Positions 41,112 through 50,247 of a DNA stretch of 64,000 nucleotides are shown piece after piece. The DNA comes from Streptomyces barkulensis. GTDB taxonomy: Bacteria; Actinomycetota; Actinomycetes; Streptomycetales; Streptomycetaceae. Positions within the stretch are counted from its first letter, which is position 1, and the number at the start of each line of letters is the position of its first letter. The position numbers and the translations under genes were made by a program. The notes beneath the pieces are model-generated. The model worked only from the letters and a program-made list of their open reading frames with translations, was not told the DNA's origin and did not search any database. The stretch lies in contig NZ_PGSG01000089.1 of NCBI RefSeq assembly GCF_002843305.1, positions 46,826 to 110,825 of the forward strand. The letters are read 5' to 3'.

Positions 41112-41357
41112 TCATGGTTCTCCGGCCGGAGTCGCGACAGCGGTCTCGTCTGCGGCGGCGTGCAGCCCAACCACACACGGCAGGTTGCCGCCGTCAGCAC
41201 CCGCTGTGTCACCTGGCCGCGCGCCTTTGCCGAGGCCCTGGCGCTCCTCGCGTCGGCGCGCGAGGTGGACGGTGATGTCAGCGACGATCCCGAGCGTCTC
41301 GGGCAGCACTCGCGCGATCCGGCTGAACACCTGCTCGTGCTCCGCGTCCGGCAGCAC
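41112..41357 (-). CDS. Doubtful small open frame (81 residues)
   Basis: From GTG 41357 the frame reads LPDAEHEQVFSRIARVLPETLGIVADITVHLARRREE and then turns Gly/Ala-rich. The first 40 residues look protein-like, the rest less so. There is no good ribosome-binding site. It may be a truncated remnant. I do not recognise it. Confidence 0.25.
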   Translation of the reverse strand: MLPDAEHEQVFSRIARVLPETLGIVADITVHLARRREERQGLGKGARPGDTAGADGGNLPCVVGLHAAADETAVATPAGEP

Positions 41358-41615
41358 CCACCGTCAACCGCCTTTCGGTGACGGACTGCCGGACATCGGT
41401 GAACGATGGGGAGCGCCGGAGTTCCGTGCCCGGCCACCGCATGGCACATCCCGAGGGAGTCCCGTCGGGGGAGGGGACCTCGTCGTTCCCCAGGAACGGT
41501 GCCCGCGCCGTTCCGGCTGCCGGTGCGGCGGAGCCGCGGTACGGCCGGGCCAGGCATCGGACAGTGCGGGCTGCGGGCGGCGGTCCCGTGCCGCTTCGCC
41601 GGGCCGACGCGCCTG

Positions 41616-41647
41616 CCCCGGGCCGATGCGGGCGCGTCGGCCCGGGG
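41616..41647. terminator. Hairpin after the SulP gene
   Basis: CCCCGGGCCGA / TCGGCCCGGGG, 11-bp perfect stem with a ten-base loop, about 100 bases past the minus-strand SulP stop. The 700 bases between vWA and SulP hold only this and the doubtful small frame. Confidence 0.7.
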
Positions 41648-41747
41648 CGTCAGGCGGTCGTCCTCGTCCGGCTGTCCGGCTGTCCGGCGGGCCGGCTGCC
41701 GTCGGCCCGCCGGAACAAGGCGAGCCGCGCCCTCCGGTCCCCAGTGG

Positions 41748-43241
41748 TCAGGCAGCCAGGAGGCGCACCGGATCGACACCGGCCGTGGTGTGCCGTTCGG
41801 CCCAGCTCTCCAGCGCCGAGCGGCAGGCATGGTCCAGGTGGTGCAGTCCGGACAGGTCCAGCTCGATCGGACGGTCCTGGGGAAGGGCCTCCAGAGTGTC
41901 GAGGATCTTCGGCAACCGCAGGAAGGTCGCGTTTCCGGACAGGTGCGCCTGGACGGGGCCGGCGCCCTTGTCGACGACCTCCAGCTTGATGTGCGAGGCG
42001 TCCCAGGCTGTCTTGACGACCGACAGCACCAGACCGATCAGCACGCCCTCGAACATGTTCACGGCCACGATCGAGACGGCCGTGACCACGAGGATCAGGG
42101 CCTCGCCCCGGTTCCCCCGCCACAGGGCGGCGACCCGGCGGAACGGGATCAGTTTCCAGCCCGCGTGCACCAGGATGCCGGCGAGGGCGGGGATCGGGAT
42201 CAGTGCCAGGGCCGAGGGCAGCAGCGCCGCGAACACCAGCAGCCATACACCGTGCAGCACTCGTGACGCCTTGGTCCTCGCACCCGCCCGGACGTTGGCC
42301 GAGCTGCGCACGATCACCGCGGTCATCGGCAGTGCGCCGAGCACGCCGCACACGGTGTTGCCCGCGCCCTGAGCGATCAGTTCCCGGTCGTACCGGGTCC
42401 GCGGGCCGTCGTGCAACCGGTCCACGGCCGCCGCGCTGAACAGGCTCTCCGCCGAGGCGATCAGGGTGAAGGCGAGGACGGTGCCGACGAACGCCGGATT
42501 GGCCAGCTCGGCGAAGGCGTCCGCCCCGGGCGGCTGGATCACGCCGAGCAGGCCCTGGACCTCCACCGTGGCGACCGGCAGGGAGAAGACCGCCGAGGCG
42601 GCGGTGGCCAGCAGTACCGCCGCGAGCGCGCCGGGCACGGCCCGCGCCCTCCTGGGCATCCGCTGCCACAGCACGACGACGGCGACGGTGCCCGCGCCGA
42701 CCGCGATCGAGATGAGCGTCGAGGCGCTGCCGAGGGCGTCGACCAGAGCCTCGGGCATGCCCAGGATCTTGTCGACGCCGCTCTCCGGAGCGGTGGTGCC
42801 CGCGGCCGCGTACAGCTGGCCGGCGATGATGACCAGGCCGATGCCGGCGAGCATGCCCTCGACCACGGACAAGGAGATCGCCCGGAACCAGCGGCCGAGG
42901 TTGAGCGCGCCCATCCCCAGTTGGAGCAGTCCGGTCGCCAGCACGATCACGCCGAGCGCGGGCAGCCCGAACTGGCCGACGGCACCGAGGACCAGCACGG
43001 TCAGGCCTGCGGCGGGGCCGGACACCTGAAGGCTGCTTCCCGGCATGAGACCGGTGACGATGCCGCCGACGATCCCGGTGACCAGGCCGAGTTCGGCCGG
43101 AACCCCTGAAGCGACCGCCACGCCGACGCACAGCGGGAGCGCCACCAGGAAGACCACCAGGGAGGCGGTGAAGTCCTGCTTCAGGTGGGGGAACCCGGTC
43201 GTGGCGCGCTTCCCGTCCGCCGTGCCCCTACCCGCCCTCAC
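41748..43241 (-). CDS. SulP-family anion transporter with C-terminal STAS domain
   Basis: A 497-residue transporter. FTASLVVFLVALPLCVGVAVASG is the SLC26/SulP signature helix, and about ten to twelve hydrophobic segments follow (SGPAAGLTVLVLGAVG, LGVIVLATGLLQLGMGAL, VVEGMLAGIGLVIIAGQLY). The last 100 residues are a STAS domain (QAHLSGNATFLRLPKILDTL, IELDLSGLHHLDHACR). GTG 43241 overlaps the carbonic anhydrase stop. SulP proteins next to carbonic anhydrases are often bicarbonate transporters (BicA type), so bicarbonate is the inferred substrate. Confidence 0.9.
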   Translation of the reverse strand: MRAGRGTADGKRATTGFPHLKQDFTASLVVFLVALPLCVGVAVASGVPAELGLVTGIVGGIVTGLMPGSSLQVSGPAAGLTVLVLGAVGQFGLPALGVIVLATGLLQLGMGALNLGRWFRAISLSVVEGMLAGIGLVIIAGQLYAAAGTTAPESGVDKILGMPEALVDALGSASTLISIAVGAGTVAVVVLWQRMPRRARAVPGALAAVLLATAASAVFSLPVATVEVQGLLGVIQPPGADAFAELANPAFVGTVLAFTLIASAESLFSAAAVDRLHDGPRTRYDRELIAQGAGNTVCGVLGALPMTAVIVRSSANVRAGARTKASRVLHGVWLLVFAALLPSALALIPIPALAGILVHAGWKLIPFRRVAALWRGNRGEALILVVTAVSIVAVNMFEGVLIGLVLSVVKTAWDASHIKLEVVDKGAGPVQAHLSGNATFLRLPKILDTLEALPQDRPIELDLSGLHHLDHACRSALESWAERHTTAGVDPVRLLAA

Positions 43242-43816
43242 AGCGCCTCGAAGGTGTCGGTCTGCGGACGGTGCGCCAGGACCGCGCCGGTGTGCACCTC
43301 GTAGTACCAGGCGTGCAGGCTCAGCTCGCCGCTGCCGAGTCTCTCGGCCACGCACGGGTAGGACCGCAGGCGCAGCACCTGGGTCAGGACGTGGTTCTGC
43401 ACTCCCTCGGAGACGGCCGGGTCCTGAGGGTCTCCCTTGGGGCAGGGAGTGGCGTGGTGGAGCCAGTCGCGCACGGCCGACACGGCGTCCAGGTCGTCGC
43501 CGCGGACCAGAGCGCCCACCGCGCCGCAGTGCGAGTGACCGCAGACGACGACATCCTTCACCCCGAGCACTTCCACGGCGTACTCGATGGTGGCCGCCTC
43601 GCTGGTGGGACGCTCGAACGTGTGGGGCGGAACGATGTTGCCCGCGGTGCGCAGTTCGAAGAGTTCGCCGGGGCCGGCGCCCGTGATCAGGGCCGGTACG
43701 ACCCGGGAGTCGGCGCAGGTGATGAAGAGCACCTGCGGGGTCTGGCCTTCGGCGTGTGCGGCGAATTCCTTCGAACGCTGCCCGAACACGCGGGCATGGT
43801 CGATGAAGGGTTGCAT
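43238..43816 (-). CDS. Beta-class carbonic anhydrase
   Basis: A 192-residue enzyme. ATG 43816 lies nine bases after AGGAGG; the longer frame to 43858 has no such site. CADSRVVP holds the first zinc Cys and the Asp-Arg dyad, and GHSHCGAVGAL holds the His and second Cys ligands. RTAGNIVPP is also typical. It interconverts carbon dioxide and bicarbonate. Coupled to the SulP gene by a GTGA overlap. Confidence 0.93.
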   Translation of the reverse strand: MQPFIDHARVFGQRSKEFAAHAEGQTPQVLFITCADSRVVPALITGAGPGELFELRTAGNIVPPHTFERPTSEAATIEYAVEVLGVKDVVVCGHSHCGAVGALVRGDDLDAVSAVRDWLHHATPCPKGDPQDPAVSEGVQNHVLTQVLRLRSYPCVAERLGSGELSLHAWYYEVHTGAVLAHRPQTDTFEAL

Positions 43817-44572
43817 GTGGTGAATCCTCCTGGCGCGTCGTGGGGGCGCGTCGGGCACGCACGGTAGGGATCGGGGCGTCTCTCGCCCGTGTCAGCGGCG
43901 GAAGGCCTGAAGAGCCGTCGGCGGCATGGAGAGACGTGAGCGTGAGGCATCGGACACGGCCGGCTCGTGGCCGGTCACCGGGTTCCGGGTGGGAAGCGTG
44001 TGTCCGAGTGCCGGGTGTGCGGGGGCGGAGACGCGGTACCGGCCGCAGGGGTGGAGCGGCTCGGGCGGCGCTCCGGAACTGTCACGGAAGCGAGAAGTCG
44101 CGCTGTCGTTGCGTGAGGTCCTTCCGCTCACGCGTTCTCCGGCTGCGATGCCTTGGCCTCGGCATGACCGACGGTATGTGCGGAAGCGAACGACCCGAAG
44201 AGGGGATGAGGAAGCGGGGGGTGAACGGGGCGGCGGTGATGGACGCGACCGCACCCCATGGCTTCACACCTCGCAACATGGGCTCCTCTCCGGGTGACGC
44301 GTACTTCTCGTCCAGGCCAAGCGTTGGTCAACGACCATTCAAGAAAAACCATATCCCGGTAAAGCGGCTTGCATGAGCAAGTCGACACTTCCGGCCCAAG
44401 AGAGCCCGAAAACCGAGGGTCCGATGACGTGAATCCGCCCTGTCGCCCCTCGTGCCGGGCCGCCGGGTCCCCGCCCGTGGCCGCCCGCAGGGGGCCACGG
44501 CGATTCCGGAGCACCTGAACATGCTTCATGCGCAAGCGATGAGTTCGTGCGCCGATTCGGGTCTGCCCCGGC
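43817..44572. other. Long intergenic region with no supportable gene
   Basis: About 750 bases. Several open frames exist, but none has coding-like composition plus a start site. Around 44300-44400 the base composition is less GC-rich, and TGGTC-AAC-GACCA at 44325-44337 is a weak inverted repeat that might be part of a promoter. Nothing further can be said. Confidence 0.4.
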
Positions 44573-45190
44573 ATGACCCGAATCATCGCCGACATCTCGA
44601 TCTCTCTCGACGGCTTCGTCACCGGGCCCGAGCCCGGCCCGGACAACGGTCTGGGCACCGGCGGCGAGGCCCTGCACACCTGGGCGTTCTCCGAGGACCC
44701 CGCCGACCGCCGGATCCTGCGCGAGGCCACCGCCCGCTCGGGCGCCGTCGTCCTCGGCCGGCGTCTGTTCGACATCGTCGACGGGCCGAACGGATGGGAC
44801 GACACCTCCGGCTACGGCGCCGGAGAGGTCGGCAAGCCCGCGTTCGTCGTCGTGACGAGTTCACCGCCGAAGTCGGTCCGGCTCACCGGCCTGGACTGGA
44901 CGTTCGTCACCAGCGGTCTGCCCGGCGCCGTCACCGCCGCGCGCGAGCGCGCCGAGGCGGCGTCCTCGGACAACGGCAGGGACCTCGACGCCGTCATCAT
45001 GGGAGGCGGCGCAACGATCGGCTCGGCGCTGGCCGCCGGACTGGTCGACGCGCTGACGCTGCACCTCGCGCCCGTCGTGCTGGGGGCCGGGACGCCACTG
45101 TTCACCGGCGGAGCGCCACGCACGCTGGTGAACAGTGGCGTGACCGCGACATCGACCGCGACGCACCTGACCTACGACGTCCCGCGGTGA
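44573..45190 (+). CDS. Dihydrofolate-reductase-family protein
   Basis: A 205-residue protein. TRIIADISISLDGFVTGPEP is the start motif of the family; AVVLGRRLFDIVDGPNGW and VIMGGGATIGSALAAGLVDALTLHLAPVVLGAGTPLF complete the RibD/DHFR-like reductase fold. It is a probable NADPH-dependent reductase with unknown substrate. The alpha/beta-hydrolase gene follows after four bases. It is a different subfamily from the protein at 22964. Confidence 0.87.
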   Translation: MTRIIADISISLDGFVTGPEPGPDNGLGTGGEALHTWAFSEDPADRRILREATARSGAVVLGRRLFDIVDGPNGWDDTSGYGAGEVGKPAFVVVTSSPPKSVRLTGLDWTFVTSGLPGAVTAARERAEAASSDNGRDLDAVIMGGGATIGSALAAGLVDALTLHLAPVVLGAGTPLFTGGAPRTLVNSGVTATSTATHLTYDVPR

Positions 45191-45194
45191 TCCG

Positions 45195-46037
45195 ATGACC
45201 ACCGTCGACGTTCATGGGATCAGCCTGGGCATCGAGTCGTTCGGCGACGACGGCGCCCCACTCGTCCTGCTCGCGGGCGGGACCACGATGCTCTCGTGGC
45301 CCGACGCGCTGTGCGAGCGTCTCGCCGCCGGCGGACGCCGTGTGGTGCGCTACGACCTGCGCGACAGCGGGGAGTCGGCGACGGCGGAACCGGAGGCGCC
45401 CGCCTACACCCTGCGCGACCTCGCCGCCGACGCGGCGGCCCTTGCCGGAATGCTCGGCGGCGGGCCGGTGCACCTGGCGGGGATCGGCGTCGGCGGGATG
45501 GTCGCCCAGGTGGCCGCGCTCGACCATCCGGGCGCGTTCTCGGCGCTCACCCTGGCCGGTACCCGCGCTGTCGCACCCGGCCCGGTCGACGACGACCTCC
45601 CCGACCACGACCGGGCGGCGATGGGCCGGCTGTTCGCCCGTCCGATGCCCGACTGGACCGACCGCGAGGCGGTGGCGGAGTTCGCCGCAGGCGGCGCGGA
45701 GATCCTCGGCGACGACCCCGCCGCCGCGCGTGCGACCGCCGCACGCGTCTGGGACCGCACGCCCGGCACCGACCCCTCGGTCCAGATGGCCAATCAGATG
45801 GGCATGGTGTTCTCCAGGCTCGACTGCGGACCGCGCTGGCGCGAGCGTCTGCCCGGGATCAAGGTCCCCACGCTCGTCGTCCACGGTCGCCACGACCGGT
45901 TCTTCCCCGTCGGAAACGGCGAGGCGATCGCACGCGAGGTGCCCGGGGCGCGACTGCTGGTCCTCGAGACGGCCGCCACCGCGATCCCGCAGACGGCGGC
46001 CGGCGAGGTCGCCGAGGCGATGCTCGCGCTCGGATAG
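45195..46037 (+). CDS. Alpha/beta-hydrolase-fold protein lacking catalytic Ser and His
   Basis: A 280-residue protein of the alpha/beta-hydrolase fold (VLLAGGTTMLSWPD oxyanion region, VVRYDLRDSGES, LVVHGRHDRFFP with the Asp). The nucleophile elbow that should be GxSxG reads GIGVGG, so Ser is replaced by Gly. The segment that should hold the catalytic GH reads TAATAIPQT, so His is missing too. Ordinary ester hydrolysis is therefore not expected. It may be a non-enzymatic ligand-binding protein or be decaying. It forms an operon with the DHFR-like gene. Confidence 0.82.
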   Translation: MTTVDVHGISLGIESFGDDGAPLVLLAGGTTMLSWPDALCERLAAGGRRVVRYDLRDSGESATAEPEAPAYTLRDLAADAAALAGMLGGGPVHLAGIGVGGMVAQVAALDHPGAFSALTLAGTRAVAPGPVDDDLPDHDRAAMGRLFARPMPDWTDREAVAEFAAGGAEILGDDPAAARATAARVWDRTPGTDPSVQMANQMGMVFSRLDCGPRWRERLPGIKVPTLVVHGRHDRFFPVGNGEAIAREVPGARLLVLETAATAIPQTAAGEVAEAMLALG

Positions 46038-46588
46038 AGGGGGCGGCGTGTGCCGCACACAGGCTGCGGTACAGGTCACCGCGGGCGCCCCGCTGCCCGC
46101 GGTCGCGCACCTCGGCTGTCCCTGCGCCCGTCGGGCTCTCCAGGCCGTGCCGGCATCGTCACGCCCGGCCCGACCGGCACCCCTGCTCCGGGTCGGGGGA
46201 TCCCGGCCCGGAACAGGCCGTACAGCGCCGGCGCCCGGGAGCGGACGCCCGGCGCGGCGACGCGGAGGCGGGCGAACTGCTCGGCCGCGGTCGGCACCCG
46301 TTCAGCGATTACGTGCTGCGACGCCGCGAGTGGGAAGCCGGGCTGGACGACTGGGCCCGGGCCGGTGCCCGTCACGGGCCCTGCCGATCCCTTCCGCCGC
46401 GCTCAGCCCTCTTGGACGAAGCAGGCTCGGCAAACGCGAGACGGCGCGGCGCGGACAACCGCGGCGCTTCCCTCCGCGATCGGCTCGACCGGCTGCGGCC
46501 CGCCGGCGCTACGGCCGCCCTGTGAGCAGCGGCAGTCGGTAGCCCCGGTCCCCGCCTCCTTCGCCGTCTCGCGGGGAGTCAGGGGGAG
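46038..46588. other. Intergenic region without a confident gene
   Basis: About 550 bases between convergent genes. One frame around 46260-46350 has a protein-like stretch (GRGRHPFSDYVLRRREWEAGL), but no start or family can be assigned, and the opposite strand is equally open. It may be a gene remnant. Confidence 0.35.
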
Positions 46589-47437
46589 TCAGGGTGCCGG
46601 AGACCTGCCCGTGCCGATGTTGAGCGCGGTGTGCAGCACCGCGCCCGGCGCGCCGCCCGAACGTTCACGGAGCATGCCCTCCAGGATCCGGCGGACCTCG
46701 GCGGCCTGGCTCCCGGTGAGGCCGGTGACCCACCGGGCGCCGAGAGGATGACTGCTGCGGACGGTGTCCAGCAGTTCCGCGGCGGACGCGAAGAACGTGT
46801 CCGTCACGGTCCGGTGGACGCTCTCCCCCACCAGCCCCGCCTCGCGCAGCACCGCCGAGAACCGGTTCGGGTCCGCGAGCCGGAAGGGCAGGGGCGGCGG
46901 GTTGGCCGGCATGCCGGCGAATCCGGGGACGGCGGCCCGCAGAGCGCCCAGCGTCCACGCGATGAACTCGGCGTCCTGCGGTGAGCCGAACGCCGCGACC
47001 AGCACCGTCCCGCCCGGCCGGGTGACCCGGGCCATCTCGGCGAGACCGCGCTCCAGGTCGGGGAAGAGCGACACGCCGTTGAGCGAGGCGGACAGATCGA
47101 AGGCGTCGTCCTCCAGGTCCAGGTGCTCGCCGTCCATGACAAGGGCGCGGACGTGGTCCAGCCCTTCCTCCCGGGCGCGGGCGGCGAGCCGCTCCACCAT
47201 GGCCGGCGCGATGTCGACGGCGACGACGCGGGCGCCTCGGCGCGCCGCGGGCAGAGCGAGGGCACCGCTGCCGGCCGCCACGTCCAGGAAGCGGGTGCCG
47301 GGGCCGATGGCGATCTCGTCCAGGATTTGTTCGCCGTACCGCAGGGTGTGCGGCGTGGTGTGGCGGTCGAAGCCCGGGGCCAGGGCGTCCCAGGCGGTAC
47401 GGATCTGCTCCGCGGGGTGTTCGGTCCGGGTATTCAT
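46589..47437 (-). CDS. Class I SAM-dependent methyltransferase (UbiE/MTase-11-like)
   Basis: A 282-residue enzyme. FLDVAAGSGALALPAARRG is SAM-binding motif I, VVAVDIAPAMVERL motif II, and FDLSASLNGVSLFPDLERGLAEMARVTRPGGTVLVAAFG motifs III-IV. ATG 47437 overlaps the alpha/beta-hydrolase stop. It is the last gene of a LuxR-hydrolase-methyltransferase set. The substrate is unknown; small-molecule methylation is likely. Confidence 0.88.
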   Translation of the reverse strand: MNTRTEHPAEQIRTAWDALAPGFDRHTTPHTLRYGEQILDEIAIGPGTRFLDVAAGSGALALPAARRGARVVAVDIAPAMVERLAARAREEGLDHVRALVMDGEHLDLEDDAFDLSASLNGVSLFPDLERGLAEMARVTRPGGTVLVAAFGSPQDAEFIAWTLGALRAAVPGFAGMPANPPPLPFRLADPNRFSAVLREAGLVGESVHRTVTDTFFASAAELLDTVRSSHPLGARWVTGLTGSQAAEVRRILEGMLRERSGGAPGAVLHTALNIGTGRSPAP

Positions 47438-48327
47438 GACCGGGTCCCTCCATGTGCGGGGTGCGAGGCGGCGCGGAGGGCCGCCACAAGGGCGCCGGGG
47501 TGTTCGAGGTGGGCGTCGGCGCCGCAGTCGTCGATGACGTGCAGCGGCCACCCGAACCGGGCGGCGGCGGCCTCGCCGTACCGGAGCCTGGTCTCGGGGT
47601 TGTGGCGGCCCCACACCAGCGTCGTGGGGACGGGGATGGCGGCGAGGTCGGCCGGCGGGATCGCGAAGAGCGCGAACTCCTTCATGAGCGTCCGGCTCCC
47701 GGGCCTGACGGCGGGAGTGCGGGCGCGGTCGAGCACGTAGTCGGCGATGCCGTCCCAGCGCTCGCCGAGGTCGTCCCGTACGCCGTCGTAGTCGACCATG
47801 CAGCGTCCGAGCATGCGGTCCCTGGACCGTGCGGTGGTGTGCACCTGGTACGTCGCGGCGGTGACGGCGAAGCGCGGCTTCGGGCGGAACGGGCCCAGGC
47901 CGAAGGCGTCGACCAGGACCAGCGCGGCGAGCCGGTCACCGTGCGCCGAGGCGAAGCGGGCGGCGACGGCACCGCCCAGGTTGTGGCCGACCAGGACGGG
48001 CGGAGCGGGACAGGTGGCCGTAATGAGCTCCGCCAGCCACTCCATGACCCGGCCCGTGGTGAGCGGGATGTCCCCGGGGACCTCGGAGGCACCCTGCCCC
48101 GGCAGGTCCGGTACGACGAGTGTCCAGGACGACACGAGGTCCGGGATCACCCGGATCCAGCCGAGCGAGGTCTGCCCGAGGCCGTGCAGGATGACCATCG
48201 GCGGTCCTTCGCCGCCCTCGAGTACGGCGGTGGGGACACCGGCCAGATCGCGGTGGTGCTCGGTGAGCGGGATCTGCGCGAGGAGCCGCTGCCGGGCCCC
48301 GGCGCCTACGGTGGACGTGCGGTTCAT
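47434..48327 (-). CDS. Alpha/beta-hydrolase-fold protein with degenerate triad
   Basis: A 297-residue protein. ATG 48327 follows AGGAGGCGGAG. The fold is clear: MVILHGLGQTSLGW, VVPDLPGQGAS, LVGHNLGGAVAARFA. The nucleophile is Asn instead of Ser (GHNLGG), the acid position reads GRHNPETR with Asn for Asp, and the usual GH before the C-terminal PHLE-like motif reads GADAHLEHP. All three triad positions are altered. Some actinobacterial families share this pattern, so it may be a conserved non-hydrolytic protein. Coupled with a methyltransferase. Confidence 0.82.
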   Translation of the reverse strand: MNRTSTVGAGARQRLLAQIPLTEHHRDLAGVPTAVLEGGEGPPMVILHGLGQTSLGWIRVIPDLVSSWTLVVPDLPGQGASEVPGDIPLTTGRVMEWLAELITATCPAPPVLVGHNLGGAVAARFASAHGDRLAALVLVDAFGLGPFRPKPRFAVTAATYQVHTTARSRDRMLGRCMVDYDGVRDDLGERWDGIADYVLDRARTPAVRPGSRTLMKEFALFAIPPADLAAIPVPTTLVWGRHNPETRLRYGEAAAARFGWPLHVIDDCGADAHLEHPGALVAALRAASHPAHGGTRS

Positions 48328-48362
48328 CTCCGCCTCCTCTCCTCGGGTCCGCAGAGCTTCCG

Positions 48363-48420
48363 CTTTTACGGACTGCGGATCCGCAGGCCTGCGGATCGGG
48401 GGATCCGCGCTTCTACGGAG
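48363..48420. promoter_or_regulatory. Repeat-rich regulatory patch upstream of the hydrolase-methyltransferase pair
   Basis: CTGCGGATCCGCAG (48373-48386) is a perfect 14-bp palindrome. GCGGATC...GATCCGC (48391-48408) is a second inverted repeat. Both are bracketed by direct copies of CTTTTACGGA / CTTCTACGGA at about 48363 and 48411. This is 40-90 bases before the hydrolase start and could be the LuxR regulator's binding site. Confidence 0.6.
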
Positions 48421-48507
48421 AGTGTGGGCGAGGGGGTGCCGGCGGCGCATCGGCCGGAATGTGCATGTCGGGGACCTGGGGCGAGTGGGTGGAACGGCCC
48501 ACACGCC

Positions 48508-50247
48508 TCAGACGAGGTGGTGCTCGTACGCATACGCCGTGGCCGCCGCCCGCGAGCAGACGTCCAGCTTGTGGAACATGTTGTTCAAGTGACGGGCGAC
48601 GGTCTTCTCGCTGATGACGAGCGCGGCTGCGATCTCGCGGTTGGTGGCGCCGGCCGCGACGTGCCTGAGCACCTCCGCCTCGCGCGGAGTGAGGCCTCCC
48701 GGCAGCCGGTGGGCGTCGCCGCGCCGGGACAGCCGGTCCACGCGGGTGAGCTGCGGGGCGGCTCCGAGCCGCTCGAACACGGCGCGGGCGGATTCCAGTT
48801 CCATCCCGGCCGAGTCGTGGTCGCCGAGCGCCCGGAAGACCTCGGCCCTCAGCAGGCGCACCCGCGCCGCCTCGTACGGGACCTCCAGCTCCTGCCACGC
48901 CGACCAGGCGTCGCGCAGCGCCTCCCCGGCCCTCTCCACCTCTCCTTCGGCGAGCAGGACGGCGCCGCGGGCGCCGGCCGCGACCGCGCGCAGGTACGGC
49001 GCTGCCAGATGGTCGGCCGCCCGGGCGAGCTCGGCGGCGGCGTCGCGGGCGGTGCCGGTGTCGCCCGCCGCGAGGGCGATCTCCGCGTACGCGGCGAGAA
49101 CGCGGGAGCGTCGCACCAAGTCGTGCTCGGTCTCGGCCGCGACCCGGCGGACGGCCGCCAGGGCGTCTTCGGTGCGGCCCTGAGCCAACCGCAGGAGGGC
49201 GAGCCCGGGCTGCGGGGGGTGCCCCCACCGGTCGGCCTCGCGGTACGCCTCCTCCGCGCGGGCGAAGGCGCCACGCAGGCGGAGCAGTTCGGCGCGCTGG
49301 TAGTGGGCCATGCCGACGGCGGGATCGCCGGCCGGCGTGTCCATGTGGGCGCAGGCATGCTGTGCCTCGGCCAGGGCGTCGGTCCATTCACCGTGCAACT
49401 GCATGATCTCGGAGCGGTGAACGAGGCACTGCCCGCGATAGGGCCTGAGGTCGGGCTGGGCGGCGCACCAGCGGCTGAGTGCGGCGGTCCACTCGGCAGC
49501 CCGGTGGATGTCGAAGGTGTCCCGGCACGCGGTGATCACGGCGCAGTAGACGATGCCTGCGGTGATCGGGGAGACCTCGTCGGCCGTGACCGCGACCATC
49601 GACTCGTCGAGCAGGACCCGGCCCTCGACGACGTCGCCGTCGGCGATGAGCGCCTGTCCCCGGCCGAGGCGGCCGAGGGCGGCGAGGTCGGGGTCGCCGA
49701 ACCGGTCGGCGGTCCGTACGGCCTCGGCGAACGCGGCGCGTGCCGCCTCGTGGTCGCCGGCGGCCATCGCCCGGAGCCCGGTCGGCACCAGGAGATAGCC
49801 GCGCTCCACGTAGTCGCCGCCCGCGTCCTCCAGGAGCCGGGTGGCGCGGCCGAACCAGCCGTCGGCGCGCTCGTGGTGTCCGTGCCGGGCCAGGGTGAGG
49901 CCGAGCCAGAAGGCGCAGCGTGCGGCGGGGCCGACCGCGCCCACCTCGTGCAGCGCCAGGTGGGCCCGCTCCCAGAGCTCCTCGGCGCGCTCCTCCCGAC
50001 CGGTCAGGTACGCGGCACGGGCGAGGAGGTCCAGATCGTGTGCGGGAAGCGGACTCCGGGCCTCGGCGGTGGCGAGGCGTCCGTACGCCTCTGCCCAGGC
50101 CCGCCGCCGGAAAGCTTCGCGGCCCTCTTCGAGCAGGCCGTCCTCTTCGAGGAGACCGTCTTCGCGGAGTGTCTCTTCGCGGAGTCCGTCGGCCGTGGCG
50201 CCGCGGGGCACGGCCGATGTCCTCTGTGCCGTCCTGCGTTCCGCCAT
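48508..50247 (-). CDS. TPR-containing LuxR-family transcriptional regulator
   Basis: A 579-residue regulator. ATG 50247 is eight bases after GGAG. Residues about 30-490 are tetratricopeptide-type helix pairs (FWLGLTLARHGHHERADGWF, RRVAAETEHDLVRRSRVLAAYAE). The C-terminal LuxR helix-turn-helix is LTPREAEVLRHVAAGATNREIAAALVISEKTVARHLNNMF. No ATP-binding P-loop is seen, so it is not a full LAL/MalT protein. The N-terminus carries a local acidic repeat (LREDGLLEEDGLLEEGRE). It likely controls the downstream hydrolase and methyltransferase genes on the same strand. Confidence 0.88.
   Translation of the reverse strand: MAERRTAQRTSAVPRGATADGLREETLREDGLLEEDGLLEEGREAFRRRAWAEAYGRLATAEARSPLPAHDLDLLARAAYLTGREERAEELWERAHLALHEVGAVGPAARCAFWLGLTLARHGHHERADGWFGRATRLLEDAGGDYVERGYLLVPTGLRAMAAGDHEAARAAFAEAVRTADRFGDPDLAALGRLGRGQALIADGDVVEGRVLLDESMVAVTADEVSPITAGIVYCAVITACRDTFDIHRAAEWTAALSRWCAAQPDLRPYRGQCLVHRSEIMQLHGEWTDALAEAQHACAHMDTPAGDPAVGMAHYQRAELLRLRGAFARAEEAYREADRWGHPPQPGLALLRLAQGRTEDALAAVRRVAAETEHDLVRRSRVLAAYAEIALAAGDTGTARDAAAELARAADHLAAPYLRAVAAGARGAVLLAEGEVERAGEALRDAWSAWQELEVPYEAARVRLLRAEVFRALGDHDSAGMELESARAVFERLGAAPQLTRVDRLSRRGDAHRLPGGLTPREAEVLRHVAAGATNREIAAALVISEKTVARHLNNMFHKLDVCSRAAATAYAYEHHLV

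Noticed and set aside
46200..46530. Protein-like stretch between convergent genes
   Set aside because: Both strands are open, no start site or known motif is present, and the composition fits GC bias.
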